Assembly: GCA_900469965.1 (NCBI GenBank)
Contig: UBZP01000007.1
Coordinates: 91,230-155,229 of the forward strand
DNA from: Hyphomicrobiales bacterium
Lineage (GTDB): Bacteria > Pseudomonadota > Alphaproteobacteria > Rhizobiales > Rhizobiaceae
Direction: 5' to 3'
DNA: 64,000 bases
The position numbers and the translations under genes are program-made. The notes beneath the pieces are model-generated. The model made no database searches, was not told the origin of the DNA, and saw nothing but the letters and a program-made list of their open reading frames with translations. Of this stretch, positions 56,418-64,000 are shown one piece after another. Every line of letters begins with the position of its first letter. Within the stretch, counting starts at the first letter, position 1.

Positions 56418-56818
56418 TGCTGAAGTACATGTTGGACACCAACATCTGCATTTTCACCATCAAAAATAGACCCCAACAGGTGCGCGATGCGTTCAATCGC
56501 CACCACGGTCAACTATGCATAAGCTCAGTAAGCTTGATGGAGTTGATTTACGGGGCAGAGAAGTCGGCTAGGCAAGAGCACAATCTGACCGTTGTCGAGG
56601 GTTTTGCGGCTCGACTTGAGGTGTTGCCTTATGATGACATAGCTGCCATCCACACCGGCCAGGTGCGTGCTGAACTCGCTCGGAACGGAACCCCTATAGG
56701 GCCGTATGACCAACTGATCGCAGGGCACGCGCGCTCCCGCGGATTAATTGTGGTGACAAACAACCGGCGCGAATTTGATCGCGTGGCAGGCTTACGCGTC
56801 GAAGATTGGGCCATCTAA
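56417..56818 (+). CDS. vapC: type II toxin VapC (PIN-domain RNase)
   Basis: A 133-residue PIN-domain toxin. The acidic active-site residues are in MLDTNICIF (D7), SLMELIYGAEKS (E42) and GPYDQLIAGHARS (the third acid). The ending VVTNNRREFDRVAGLRVEDW is typical of MvpT-type VapC. That enzyme cuts initiator tRNA-fMet in Shigella and Salmonella. It is translated together with VapB and held inactive by it. Confidence 0.93.
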   Translation: MLKYMLDTNICIFTIKNRPQQVRDAFNRHHGQLCISSVSLMELIYGAEKSARQEHNLTVVEGFAARLEVLPYDDIAAIHTGQVRAELARNGTPIGPYDQLIAGHARSRGLIVVTNNRREFDRVAGLRVEDWAI

Positions 56819-57014
56819 AATCGCTCTTGTGATCGCTACCGGCGTAGAAGCAGGCAAAGCTAGACGCTACAATTTATTGCCAGGTCGGTGGTTCTGATCT
56901 CATCACGAGCAAGCATTGAGACTGTCAAACCCGAGCCATCGCTGTCATCTGCTGTTGCCCTGTTTCTGGTCATGCCAAAACGCCGATGGACTGCGTCTGT
57001 TGGAGACATCCAGT

Positions 57015-59234
57015 TTAGCTTTCGAGCGCCGCCTTCACCCGATCGGGCAGGAACGGATAGTGACGAAGCCGAACGCCGCCGGTGAGCCGGGCGACGGCAT
57101 TGGCAATCGCCGGGCCGGTAGGCGGCAGTCCCGCCTGGCCGATGCCGCCGAAGGGGCTTCCGGGCGTTGGCACCACGGAGACCTCGATCTCGGGGGCTTC
57201 GGACATGCGGATGACCCGGTAGGTGTCGAAATTTGACTCCTGCACCTCGCCGTCGACCACGTTGATCTGCTCGAACAGCGCGTGGCCGGTCCCGCCGGTG
57301 ATGCCGGCGATCATCATGGCCTCGATATGGAGCGGTTGGATCGCCACGCCGGGATCGATGGCGCACCAGACTTTGTGCACCCGGATGTCACCGGTCTCGC
57401 GGTTGAGCGAGACCTCGGCGACCTGGGCGCAATGGGAGCCGAAGGCATCGGAGTAGGCAATGCCAAGTCCGCGGCCGTCGCGCGTCCGATCCCATTCCGC
57501 CATCCGGGCAACGGTTTCGACAACCTCTCGCGCCCGCGGCTGATCCTTCAGAAGCTCCAGCCGCAGCGCGACAGGATCGATACCCCTGGCGGCGGCAATC
57601 TCGTCGACAACACATTCGATCGCGAACCTCGTATAGCCGACGCCGACCGCGAACCAGAAACCGATGGCGAGACCGTGGTCCTGGCGCAGATATTCGATCT
57701 GATGGGCCGGGATGGCGTAGTTGAACTTGGCCCCTTCGGTCACCACATCGTCGTGGCCGCCGGCCTCCTCGAAAACAGGGGGCAACGTGCGGGCGAAGAT
57801 GGAGTCCGCCACGATGCGGTGCCGCCAGCCGACGATGTTCCCTTGAGCATCCAGCCCCACCTTGACGTGCTGCGCCTCGAGCGGGCGGAACTTGTCATGC
57901 CGCACGTCGTCCTCGCGGCTCCAGATGACCTTGACCGGCCGTCCCTCCACCGCCTTGGCCAGCGAAACCGCATCGACGATAAAGTCGGCTTCGGCCTTGC
58001 GTCCGAAGCCGCCGCCGAGCAGGGTCGTGTTGACCTTTACCTTGTCCGGCGTGGTGCCGGCAACATCCGCCGCAAAGCCCTGCGTGCTCGTCGGCCCCTG
58101 GGTCGGCGCCCAGATCTCCACCCTGTCCCCCGTTACGAGCGCGGTGGCGTTCATCGGCTCCATGGTCGCATGGGCGACATGGTCGCTCATGTAGTCGACC
58201 TCGATCACTGTCGCGGCATCTGCGATCGCGGCCTCGGCATCGCCGTCGGCGTGAGCGGAGACGCCTTTTTTCCCGGTGTCGCGGCCGATGGCGCGGTATT
58301 CATCCAGCAGCCGCCGGCTCGTATAATTGCGGACCCGCGACGTGGTGCTCCAGGTCACGTTCAGCAGATCCTTGGCGCGTTTCGTCGCTTCAACCGTCTC
58401 GCCGATGATGCCCACTCCATAGGGGAGAGGGACGATATGGGTGAGCCCGGGTACGCGCCTTGCCTCGGTGTCGTCGATGGCATCCGGCCGCTCGTCCTGG
58501 ACCGGTGCCCGCAGGACCGCCCCGTAGAGCATGCCCGGAAGCTGGACGTCGATCCCGTAGACGGCCGTGCCATTGACCTTGGAAGGCACGTCGATGCGCT
58601 GTATCGACCGGCTTCCGACATAACGCCACCTGTCGCGCGGCTTCAGGTCAGCCTCTGTCGCCTGCGGCAGCGGGTCCGGAAGCACGGCCCTGGCGGCGAT
58701 CTCGCCATAGTCGAGCCCCCGACCCGAGGATGGATGCACGACGCGGCCGGGCGCGGTATCGAGCTCGCTGACCGGTACGTTCAGCAGGCTGGCGGCGCCA
58801 GCCATGAGGATCAGGCGGGTCTGGGCGCCGGTCAGGCGAAGCAGCGCGTTGTAACCACGCGTCGATTCGCTGCCGCCGGTGAGCTGGATACCGTAGAAGC
58901 CCGGATTGCCGTAGGTTTCTGCATCGGAGGGCGCCTGCACGACCCGCACACGGTTCCAATCGGCATCCAACTCCTCGGCGACAAGCAGTGGCAGCGTGGT
59001 CATGATCCCCTGGCCCATTTCGACGGCAGGCGCGATGATGCTGACTGTGCCGTCCGCTGCAATCGTGATCCAGGCATTGGGGCGGAAATCACCCGCGACG
59101 GCGGTAGCCGGCGTGGCGCCGTAAGTGAGGTCGGGCAGACTTCCAAACGCGACGGCAATGCCCAGGCTGCCGGTCGTGACGAGGAAGCTGCGCCGCGACA
59201 GTGCGCGGCTTTGAGGCCGTTGGATCGGAGTCAT
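57015..59234 (-). CDS. molybdopterin-dependent oxidoreductase large subunit (isoquinoline 1-oxidoreductase beta type)
   Basis: A 739-residue exported protein. A Tat signal is present (SRRSFLVTTGSLGIAVAFGS, RR at 14-15). The molybdopterin-binding parts are VEMGQGIMTTLPLLVAEELD, TLLGGGFGRKAEADF, GVGYTRFAIECVVDEIA and the C-terminal block. The C-terminal motif usually reads GxGEPGxPP with the base glutamate; here it is GGIGQAGLPP (CAG codon), so Gln replaces Glu. The subunit hydroxylates aldehydes or N-heterocycles in the family. It forms an operon with the 2Fe-2S and cytochrome genes. Confidence 0.88.
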   Translation of the reverse strand: MTPIQRPQSRALSRRSFLVTTGSLGIAVAFGSLPDLTYGATPATAVAGDFRPNAWITIAADGTVSIIAPAVEMGQGIMTTLPLLVAEELDADWNRVRVVQAPSDAETYGNPGFYGIQLTGGSESTRGYNALLRLTGAQTRLILMAGAASLLNVPVSELDTAPGRVVHPSSGRGLDYGEIAARAVLPDPLPQATEADLKPRDRWRYVGSRSIQRIDVPSKVNGTAVYGIDVQLPGMLYGAVLRAPVQDERPDAIDDTEARRVPGLTHIVPLPYGVGIIGETVEATKRAKDLLNVTWSTTSRVRNYTSRRLLDEYRAIGRDTGKKGVSAHADGDAEAAIADAATVIEVDYMSDHVAHATMEPMNATALVTGDRVEIWAPTQGPTSTQGFAADVAGTTPDKVKVNTTLLGGGFGRKAEADFIVDAVSLAKAVEGRPVKVIWSREDDVRHDKFRPLEAQHVKVGLDAQGNIVGWRHRIVADSIFARTLPPVFEEAGGHDDVVTEGAKFNYAIPAHQIEYLRQDHGLAIGFWFAVGVGYTRFAIECVVDEIAAARGIDPVALRLELLKDQPRAREVVETVARMAEWDRTRDGRGLGIAYSDAFGSHCAQVAEVSLNRETGDIRVHKVWCAIDPGVAIQPLHIEAMMIAGITGGTGHALFEQINVVDGEVQESNFDTYRVIRMSEAPEIEVSVVPTPGSPFGGIGQAGLPPTGPAIANAVARLTGGVRLRHYPFLPDRVKAALES

Positions 59235-59237
59235 GGT

Positions 59238-59690
59238 TCAGCCCTCCCTGGCTGCGCGCTGGATCGCGCTGATGATGCGAACATAGGTCCCGCAGCGGCA
59301 GATATTCCCATCCATGTGGTCGATGATCCGTTCGCGGGTCGGATTGGGCGTGGCCGCGAGAAGGGCGGCGGCCTGCATGATCTGTCCGGACTGGCAGTAA
59401 CCGCATTGCGGCACTTGCTCGGCGATCCAGGCCTTCTGCAGGGGATGGCTGGAATCCGGTGACAGGCCCTCGATCGTGATCACGTCCCTGCCGGCGACAT
59501 CCTGCAGGAAGGTCTGGCAGGAGCGGGTAGGTTCGCCGTCGACATGGACGGTGCAGGCGCCGCATTGTGCGATCCCGCAGGCGAATTTGGTGCCGGTGAG
59601 CTTCAGATGTTCCCGGATCACCCAAAGAAGCGGTGTATCGGGTTCGGCGACGACATCGATTGCGCGCCCGTTTATGGTGAACGCTGTCAT
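59238..59690 (-). CDS. 2Fe-2S subunit of the molybdo-oxidoreductase
   Basis: A 150-residue protein with two iron-sulfur clusters. The plant-ferredoxin type uses C38, C43, C46 and C58 ([17 protein letters not shown]). The helical type is [11 protein letters not shown] with [11 protein letters not shown]. It passes electrons from the molybdenum site to the cytochrome. Its stop is three bases before the large-subunit start. Confidence 0.92.
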   Translation of the reverse strand: MTAFTINGRAIDVVAEPDTPLLWVIREHLKLTGTKFACGIAQCGACTVHVDGEPTRSCQTFLQDVAGRDVITIEGLSPDSSHPLQKAWIAEQVPQCGYCQSGQIMQAAALLAATPNPTRERIIDHMDGNICRCGTYVRIISAIQRAAREG

Positions 59691-60142
59691 GGGTGCTTCT
59701 CCTGGTCTTGATTGGCTGGCTGGCCTTCGAGGTACTGGATGATTGCCGCTCGCTGGCCTGCATTGGGGATGGCAACCGTCATCCGTGTGCCGCGGACCAT
59801 GCGGCCGGGCGCCGCGAGAAAGGTCTCGAGGGATCGCCTGTCCCAGGTGATGCCGGAGGAACGCAACGCATTGGAGTAGGTAGCGCCTTCGACGGTTCCG
59901 GCGGCCCGGCCGATCAAGCCCGATAGGTGCGGGCCCGCCTTGTTCTGACCGGCCTCCACACTGTGGCAGGTCGCACAGCGCTGCTGAAACAGGCGAGCTC
60001 CATCGATATCCTGAGCGGCGGCTGGAAGGTGACAGAGCAGGCCCGATATTGCGAGAAGGATCGCCGGCAGCGGCAGTCGCCTTCCTTCACCCCGGGCATC
60101 ATCCCGCAGACCGGACATTCCATGGAAGGGGGTAGACATCAT
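59687..60142 (-). CDS. class I cytochrome c of the oxidoreductase
   Basis: A 151-residue cytochrome. The hydrophobic signal segment ([20 protein letters not shown]) is followed by the haem site CATCH (56-60) and the axial methionine in [10 protein letters not shown]. About 20 extra residues precede the signal, so the true start may be further in. Its stop overlaps the 2Fe-2S gene start (ATGA). It probably accepts electrons in the periplasm and passes them to the respiratory chain. Confidence 0.87.
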   Translation of the reverse strand: MMSTPFHGMSGLRDDARGEGRRLPLPAILLAISGLLCHLPAAAQDIDGARLFQQRCATCHSVEAGQNKAGPHLSGLIGRAAGTVEGATYSNALRSSGITWDRRSLETFLAAPGRMVRGTRMTVAIPNAGQRAAIIQYLEGQPANQDQEKHP

Positions 60143-60192
60143 TCATTGCCTCCATTGCTGAAGGCACGATAAAACAGTCTTCCCAATACGAT

Positions 60193-61167
60193 CTATTCGG
60201 CTGCGTCTCGAATATCGTCGCGATCGTCCGGATCGGTCTTGAGCTTCCGAGGTGAGAGCGGTTTGTGCCGGTGGAGATACTCTCTGGGGGTGCATCCCAT
60301 GACGCGCTTGAAGGCGCTGGTGAAGGCGCTTTCGGATTCGTAACCAAGGCTGGGTGCGATCGCAGAAACGGGCTCACCGGTGCTTTCCAGCCGCTCGCCT
60401 GCAAGCAGCATTCTCCAGCGGGTGAGGTAGTCCATCGGCGTCTCGCCGGCCGTTTCCCGGAACCGCTGCGCGAAGACCGACCTGGACATTCGGGCCTGCC
60501 TGGCAAGATCCTGCAAGGTCCAGCGTCGCGCCGGATCGGAATGGATGGCCGAAAGCGCCTTGCTCAGGCGGGCGTCCTTCAGAGCAGCGAACCAGCCGGC
60601 TTCATGGCCTCCCTCATCCAGATGCAAGCGCAGCGCCTGTACCAGCATCATATGGGCCAGGTGCTGGGCGATCAGCGCTCCGCCTGGCCTACCCTCGCGA
60701 AGTTCTTCGCGCATCCTTGCCACCGACCAGCGCAGCGCCACCTGGTCCACCTCTTTTCGAATGTGAACGATGGGCGGCATCATCTTGAGAAGTGCCCCGG
60801 CATGGCGTCCGGCAACCGTGAACCGACTGCCGACAAGAAACAGGTCGCCGCCGCCGTTGAGGGTCACCGTACCGCCGGGCTCCGCGGGAGGGAAAACTGT
60901 CTTGGAATCAAGCGGCTGCAACGCCAGATCGCTTGCCAGCCGGAAGGGCCGGCCGCTCGCCAGCACGAAACAATCTCCCGCCTCGAGCCTGATCGGCTCC
61001 TCGATGCCCTCCACAACAAGCCAACATGCGCCTGCCTCGACGGCGTAGCATTTGATGATGTCATCGCGCAGCGCAAAGTGAAGAGACCAGTCGCCTGCGG
61101 CGCTGAACCCGGACGAGACATAGCTGCGGGTTTTGAGCAGCGATAGAACTTCAGAAAGGGGATCCAA
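60193..61167 (-). CDS. AraC-family transcriptional regulator
   Basis: A 324-residue regulator. The N-terminal cupin-like sensor (WSLHFALRDDIIKCYAVEAG, EEPIRLEAGDCFVLASGRPF) is the AraC_binding_2/cupin_6 type. The two C-terminal helix-turn-helices are LQDLARQARMSRSVFAQRFR and VSAIAPSLGYESESAFTSAF. It lies 51 bp upstream of the cytochrome gene on the same strand and probably activates the oxidoreductase operon. Confidence 0.9.
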   Translation of the reverse strand: MDPLSEVLSLLKTRSYVSSGFSAAGDWSLHFALRDDIIKCYAVEAGACWLVVEGIEEPIRLEAGDCFVLASGRPFRLASDLALQPLDSKTVFPPAEPGGTVTLNGGGDLFLVGSRFTVAGRHAGALLKMMPPIVHIRKEVDQVALRWSVARMREELREGRPGGALIAQHLAHMMLVQALRLHLDEGGHEAGWFAALKDARLSKALSAIHSDPARRWTLQDLARQARMSRSVFAQRFRETAGETPMDYLTRWRMLLAGERLESTGEPVSAIAPSLGYESESAFTSAFKRVMGCTPREYLHRHKPLSPRKLKTDPDDRDDIRDAAE

Positions 61168-61270
61168 GACGAAATCCGGACGATTGCGACGATAGTGCAG
61201 ACGTTAGAGCGTGAATCGTGCGCAAGCAAGCATCTAGCCTTGAAGGAAGCTCCATGGGCGACAAGGGGGG

Positions 61271-61537
61271 ATCAAGACACTGCGGATTTTGGTGACAGGA
61301 GCTTCAGGCTTTGTTGGTTCGGGGTGGTGACGGATTTGATCGCTGCCGGACACAAGGTCATTGGACTGGTCCGGTCGGCGGGCGCCTCGCCGGCTCGCAA
61401 AGACCGCTTGTCGTCACGTCTGCGATAGGCGTGCTGCCCGGCTATGGGCTCGTCAGCGAGGCGACCGATCCGGTGCCGCCTTCGTCCGAAGGCGCCAATC
61501 CCCGTGCCGCTTCCGCGGCCGCGGCCGATGCTGTTAC
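61271..61537 (+). pseudogene. NAD(P)-dependent epimerase/reductase remnant
   Basis: RILVTGASGFVGS (61280-61320) is the Rossmann start of an SDR-type epimerase. After a frame change VVTDLIAAGHKVIGLVRSAG continues it. A later piece is GSQRPLVVTSAIGVLPGYGL (about 61400-61460), with SSEGANPRAASAAAADAV. Internal sequence is lost and the 3' end is cut by the IS66 fragment. Confidence 0.7.
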
Positions 61538-61990
61538 AATTATCGCCGAGCTCTCCAGGATCGAGGACGATATCCGCGGCAGGACGCACGAGGAACGCCG
61601 CGCCGTCCGGCAGGCCAAGAGCCGCCCGATCGCTGACAACCTCGCGCCATGGCTGACCGAGCAACTCGCTCGTGTCAGCCATAAGACCAAACTCGCCGAA
61701 GCCATCCGCTACACGCTCTCACGCTGGGACGGGCTCACCCGCTTCATCGATGAGGCCGCATCGAGATCGACTCCAATACTGTTGAGCGGTCCACCAGGCC
61801 GATAGCCCTCAATAGGAAGAACGCCTTGTTCGCAGGCACTGACGCCGGGGCCGAACACTGGGTAACCATCGCCTCGCTCATCGAAACTCACCAAAATCGT
61901 CAATGGCCATAGTCAGCTCGACGACCTGTTGCCTTGAGCCTACGCCGACCAGCCAGAAACCAAGCGCGTGGCGCGAGAACACCCGTTAGA
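61538..61990 (+). mobile_element. IS66-family transposase (TnpC) 3' remnant
   Basis: ELSRIEDDIRGRTHEERRAV, SRPIADNLAPWLTEQLARVS and KTKLAEAIRYTLSRWDGLTR are the C-terminal region of IS66 TnpC. After a frame change, RPIALNRKNALFAGTDAGAE and HWVTIASLIETHQN follow, then VNGHSQLDDLLP and a stop near 61990. The element is truncated, has several frame breaks and cannot move by itself. Confidence 0.82.
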
Positions 61991-62036
61991 TGAATGCTGT
62001 GCGGCCGGGCGCTCGAAGGTCGCAGCGGCGATCTTA

Positions 62037-62968
62037 GAGGCTGACCTAAAAAGAGTTGAGTGAAATCAGCCCTTTGTGATTCTGTTTGTTTGCTTAGGAC
62101 GAACGGAGACCACAATGGGTTGGACTGATTTCACCCGTCGGCAATATGCCCGACGCGCGAGCCGCTATGCAAGTGATCTGACGGACCGGGAATGGGGATT
62201 GATCTCGCCTTGCATACCTGGGCCAAGGCGTTTGGGCAGGCCACGTAGTACCGATCTTCGCGAGGTCGTGAATGCGCTGCTTTACATTGCTTCGACGGGT
62301 TGTCAGTGGCGAATGCTGCCAAAGGACTTTCCACCGTTTACGACAGTTCAGGCCTATTTCTACGAATGGCGGGCAACGGGTTTATGGGGCCGGATCAACC
62401 ATCGTCTTGTGATGGAGACGCGCGAGCTGGAAGGCCGGCAAGCCTCGCCGTCTGCTGGCGTGATCGACAGCCAGAGCGTGAAAACCACGGAAAGCGGCGG
62501 GATTTCGGGCTATGACGCCGGCAAGAGGATCAAGGGGCGCAAGCGCCACATCATTGTCGACACGCTGGGGCTGATGGTCGGCCTGATCGTGCATGGCGCG
62601 GACATTCAGGACCGCGACGGGGCATCCGACCTTCTGAAATCGATCCGCCACCGCTGGCCCTGGCTCCGGCATGTCTTTGCCGATGGCGGCTATGCGGGCG
62701 ACAAGCTGAAAGGGAAACTGGCGAAGATCGGCCAGTGGACGATGGAAATCGTCAAGCGTTCCGACAAGGCCGAGGGCTTCACCGTCCTGCCGCGCCGCTG
62801 GGTGGTGGAACGGACCTTCGCCTGGCTCGGTCGTTGCCGTAGACTGGCCAAGGATTGGGAGAAAACGATCGCCTCCGCCGAGGCATGGATCACGATCGCC
62901 CACATCCGCATGCTGACACCGCGGCTCGCAAGATACCGATATTGCTGAGGTCTTTTTGAGTCAGCCTC
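62037..62968 (+). mobile_element. IS5-family insertion sequence, IS1031-like group
   Basis: A 932-bp element. The ends are GAGGCTGACCTAAAAAGA on the left (62037) and, reversed, GAGGCTGACTCAAAAAGA on the right (62968). A TTA target duplication flanks both ends (62034-62036 and 62969-62971), as expected for the TNA-duplicating IS1031 group. It carries one intact transposase gene and looks recent and complete. Confidence 0.88.
62115..62948 (+). CDS. IS5-family DDE transposase
   Basis: A 277-residue transposase. The N-terminal DUF4096-like part is SDLTDREWGLISPCIPGPRR, GRPRSTDLREVVNALLYIAS and GCQWRMLPKDFPP. The DDE triad lies in VIDSQSVKT, FADGGYAGDKL and VVERTFAWLGRCRRLAKDWE. It is a single uninterrupted frame between the inverted repeats, so the element is probably active. 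Confidence 0.93.
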   Translation: MGWTDFTRRQYARRASRYASDLTDREWGLISPCIPGPRRLGRPRSTDLREVVNALLYIASTGCQWRMLPKDFPPFTTVQAYFYEWRATGLWGRINHRLVMETRELEGRQASPSAGVIDSQSVKTTESGGISGYDAGKRIKGRKRHIIVDTLGLMVGLIVHGADIQDRDGASDLLKSIRHRWPWLRHVFADGGYAGDKLKGKLAKIGQWTMEIVKRSDKAEGFTVLPRRWVVERTFAWLGRCRRLAKDWEKTIASAEAWITIAHIRMLTPRLARYRYC

Positions 62969-63856
62969 TTAGACGTGAATATGCGTCAGCTTAGACGGGT
63001 TTTTGACTATATAGATCGCGAAAATCTTCCCGTCACGAATGGCGAGAGCTGTTGTTTGCACCACACCATTTGGATCAAGGCTTACATACCCGGGCAGGCC
63101 GTCAATAGTTGCGGTTCGCAGCAAGGTGGGCCGTGTCGCGGCCTTTCGCTGAGCTGAAACGAAGAGTCGCAGCGCACGTTCCAAGCCGCGGATGACTTCT
63201 CGGAACGCCAGCACCTTGCCGCCGCCGTCGCTATGTATCTCGACATCGCGCGCGAGCAACGCCGAAAGCGCGGTGACATCGCCGTCACGCGAAGCAGCAA
63301 AAAAAGCGCGCGCAATTACATCAGCCTCTGCCGCCCCGACGCTGTATCGTGGTCGTGCCTTCTGAACATTCTTGCGCGCGCGAGAAGCAAGCTGCCGGAC
63401 GGCGGCAGGTTCACGATGAAGCACGACCGCGACCTCGGTCAGCGCCACGTCGAACACTTCGTGGAGCAGGAAGGCCGCTCGTTCTAGCGGCGAAAGTCGC
63501 TCCAACGCTAACATCAGCGTCACAGTGACATCGTCAGCAATGGCTTCTTGCGCATCAAGAGGCTCGACCAAAGGCTCTGGTAGCCATGGTCCGACATAGA
63601 TCTCGCGGCGCGCTCGCGCCGACTTCATTCGATCAAGGCATAGTCGGGTGACGATGCGAGTGAGATAGGCGGTCGGAGTACGGACTTCGTCTTCAACGCG
63701 TACCCAACGCAACCACGCATCCTGCACGACATCTTCCGCCTCCGTGATCGACCCTAGCATCCGGTAGCTCAGACGCAGCAAGCGTTTGCGATCCAGTTCG
63801 AATTCTACGGTTCTTTGGTCGCTAAGCGGCACATCGGCGCTCGCTTCATTGGCCAT
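62969..63856 (-). CDS. ECF41-type RNA polymerase sigma factor (SigJ-like)
   Basis: About 295 residues from MANEASADVPLSDQRTVEFE; a start at 63913 with GAGGAAAG upstream is also possible. Sigma region 2 is RLSYRMLGSITEAEDVVQDA and region 4 is LERLSPLERAAFLLHEVFDV with EVAVVLHREPAAVRQLASRA. The C-terminal SnoaL/NTF2-like extension (DVIARAFFAASRDGDVTALS, EIHSDGGGKV with the ECF41 DGGGK motif) controls activity in place of an anti-sigma factor. Its stop codon TAA is the TTA target duplication of the adjoining insertion sequence. Confidence 0.88.
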   Translation of the reverse strand: MANEASADVPLSDQRTVEFELDRKRLLRLSYRMLGSITEAEDVVQDAWLRWVRVEDEVRTPTAYLTRIVTRLCLDRMKSARARREIYVGPWLPEPLVEPLDAQEAIADDVTVTLMLALERLSPLERAAFLLHEVFDVALTEVAVVLHREPAAVRQLASRARKNVQKARPRYSVGAAEADVIARAFFAASRDGDVTALSALLARDVEIHSDGGGKVLAFREVIRGLERALRLFVSAQRKAATRPTLLRTATIDGLPGYVSLDPNGVVQTTALAIRDGKIFAIYIVKNPSKLTHIHV

Positions 63857-64000
63857 CCCCCCCTCGCGGATGTCATGAGACCGGTCCGTTGCGTTCCTGC
63901 CGTTGTGCCACATGCCACTTTCCTCGCACTCGCTCGCCTGACTCTGGACGAGCGAGTTCGTGCAAGTGTGACATGGCACATGCGAAAAATAAAATCAGGG

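Noticed and set aside
57282..59462. 726-codon plus-strand open frame over the molybdo-enzyme gene
   Set aside because: It is the antisense shadow of a clearly recognisable family protein, rich in Arg, Asp and Gly, with no ribosome site or family motif.
1..64000. CRISPR array, rRNA genes, repABC replication genes, ku
   Set aside because: None was seen. No regularly spaced direct repeats of 25-40 bp, no rRNA stretches and no Rep or Ku motifs were found on reading both strands.

Overview
The window looks like accessory DNA (a large plasmid, chromid or chromosomal island) from a member of the Rhizobiaceae in the alphaproteobacteria. This is inferred from family content: SyrB-type coiled-coil proteins, an RHE_PE00001/DUF1612-type protein, DUF982, DUF1236, HWE and HisKA_2 histidine kinases, a ROSE-type RNA thermometer in front of hsp20, IS66 and IS5 relatives, and several ABC uptake operons in GC-rich DNA. 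No rRNA, complete tRNA, replication gene or CRISPR array was seen.

Layout. 1-9.4 kb: the 3' end of an OxyR-like regulator; a Tm-1-like/PEP-hydrolase-like gene pair on the minus strand; a divergent GntR regulator; and a six-gene plus-strand operon for a carbohydrate-type ABC importer with a Gfo/Idh/MocA dehydrogenase and a cupin. 9.4-13.9 kb: a GSU2403-type nucleotidyltransferase gene behind twin spaced repeats, remnants of a DUF2493 gene, and an RTX-repeat protein. 14-20 kb: DNA polymerase IV, then a plus-strand block with a 102-aa protein, DNA ligase D, a protein with two HARP-like repeats and a GXWXG/DUF4334 protein. No Ku gene is in view. 20-38 kb: a stress and envelope-flavoured region with a membrane-anchored regulator-like protein, hsp20 with its thermometer, a PRC-barrel protein, two sensor kinases, CsbD, DUF982, DUF1236, YkvA, ExoD and sulfite-oxidase-like genes. 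Many short genes here are frameshifted, and there is a decayed chromate transporter. The region ends in a tandem trio of SyrB-like coiled-coil genes.

38-46 kb: a minus-strand peptide operon (binding protein, two permeases, a fused double ATPase, a CapA-like protein and peptidase T). 46.7-57 kb: a small XRE regulator, an isolated 3' piece of initiator tRNA-fMet (a likely integration scar), a DUF1612 gene broken at a G9 run, a two-gene operon for a pseudokinase-helicase fusion plus a twin-HKD phospholipase-D-type nuclease, a HEPN-like protein, and a VapBC toxin-antitoxin pair. This block looks like a defence island. 57-61 kb: an AraC regulator and a membrane or periplasmic molybdo-iron-sulfur oxidoreductase with its own cytochrome c. 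61-64 kb: a scar joining an epimerase fragment to an IS66 fragment, an intact IS1031-type insertion, and an ECF41-type sigma factor whose stop codon coincides with the insertion target site.

How the parts work together. The two uptake operons each pair import with the enzymes that process the substrate. The oxidoreductase cluster has the usual large subunit, 2Fe-2S subunit and cytochrome chain. The 20-36 kb region is best read as general-stress accessory genes under relaxed selection. The 47-57 kb block is the strongest candidate for an undescribed anti-mobile-element system.
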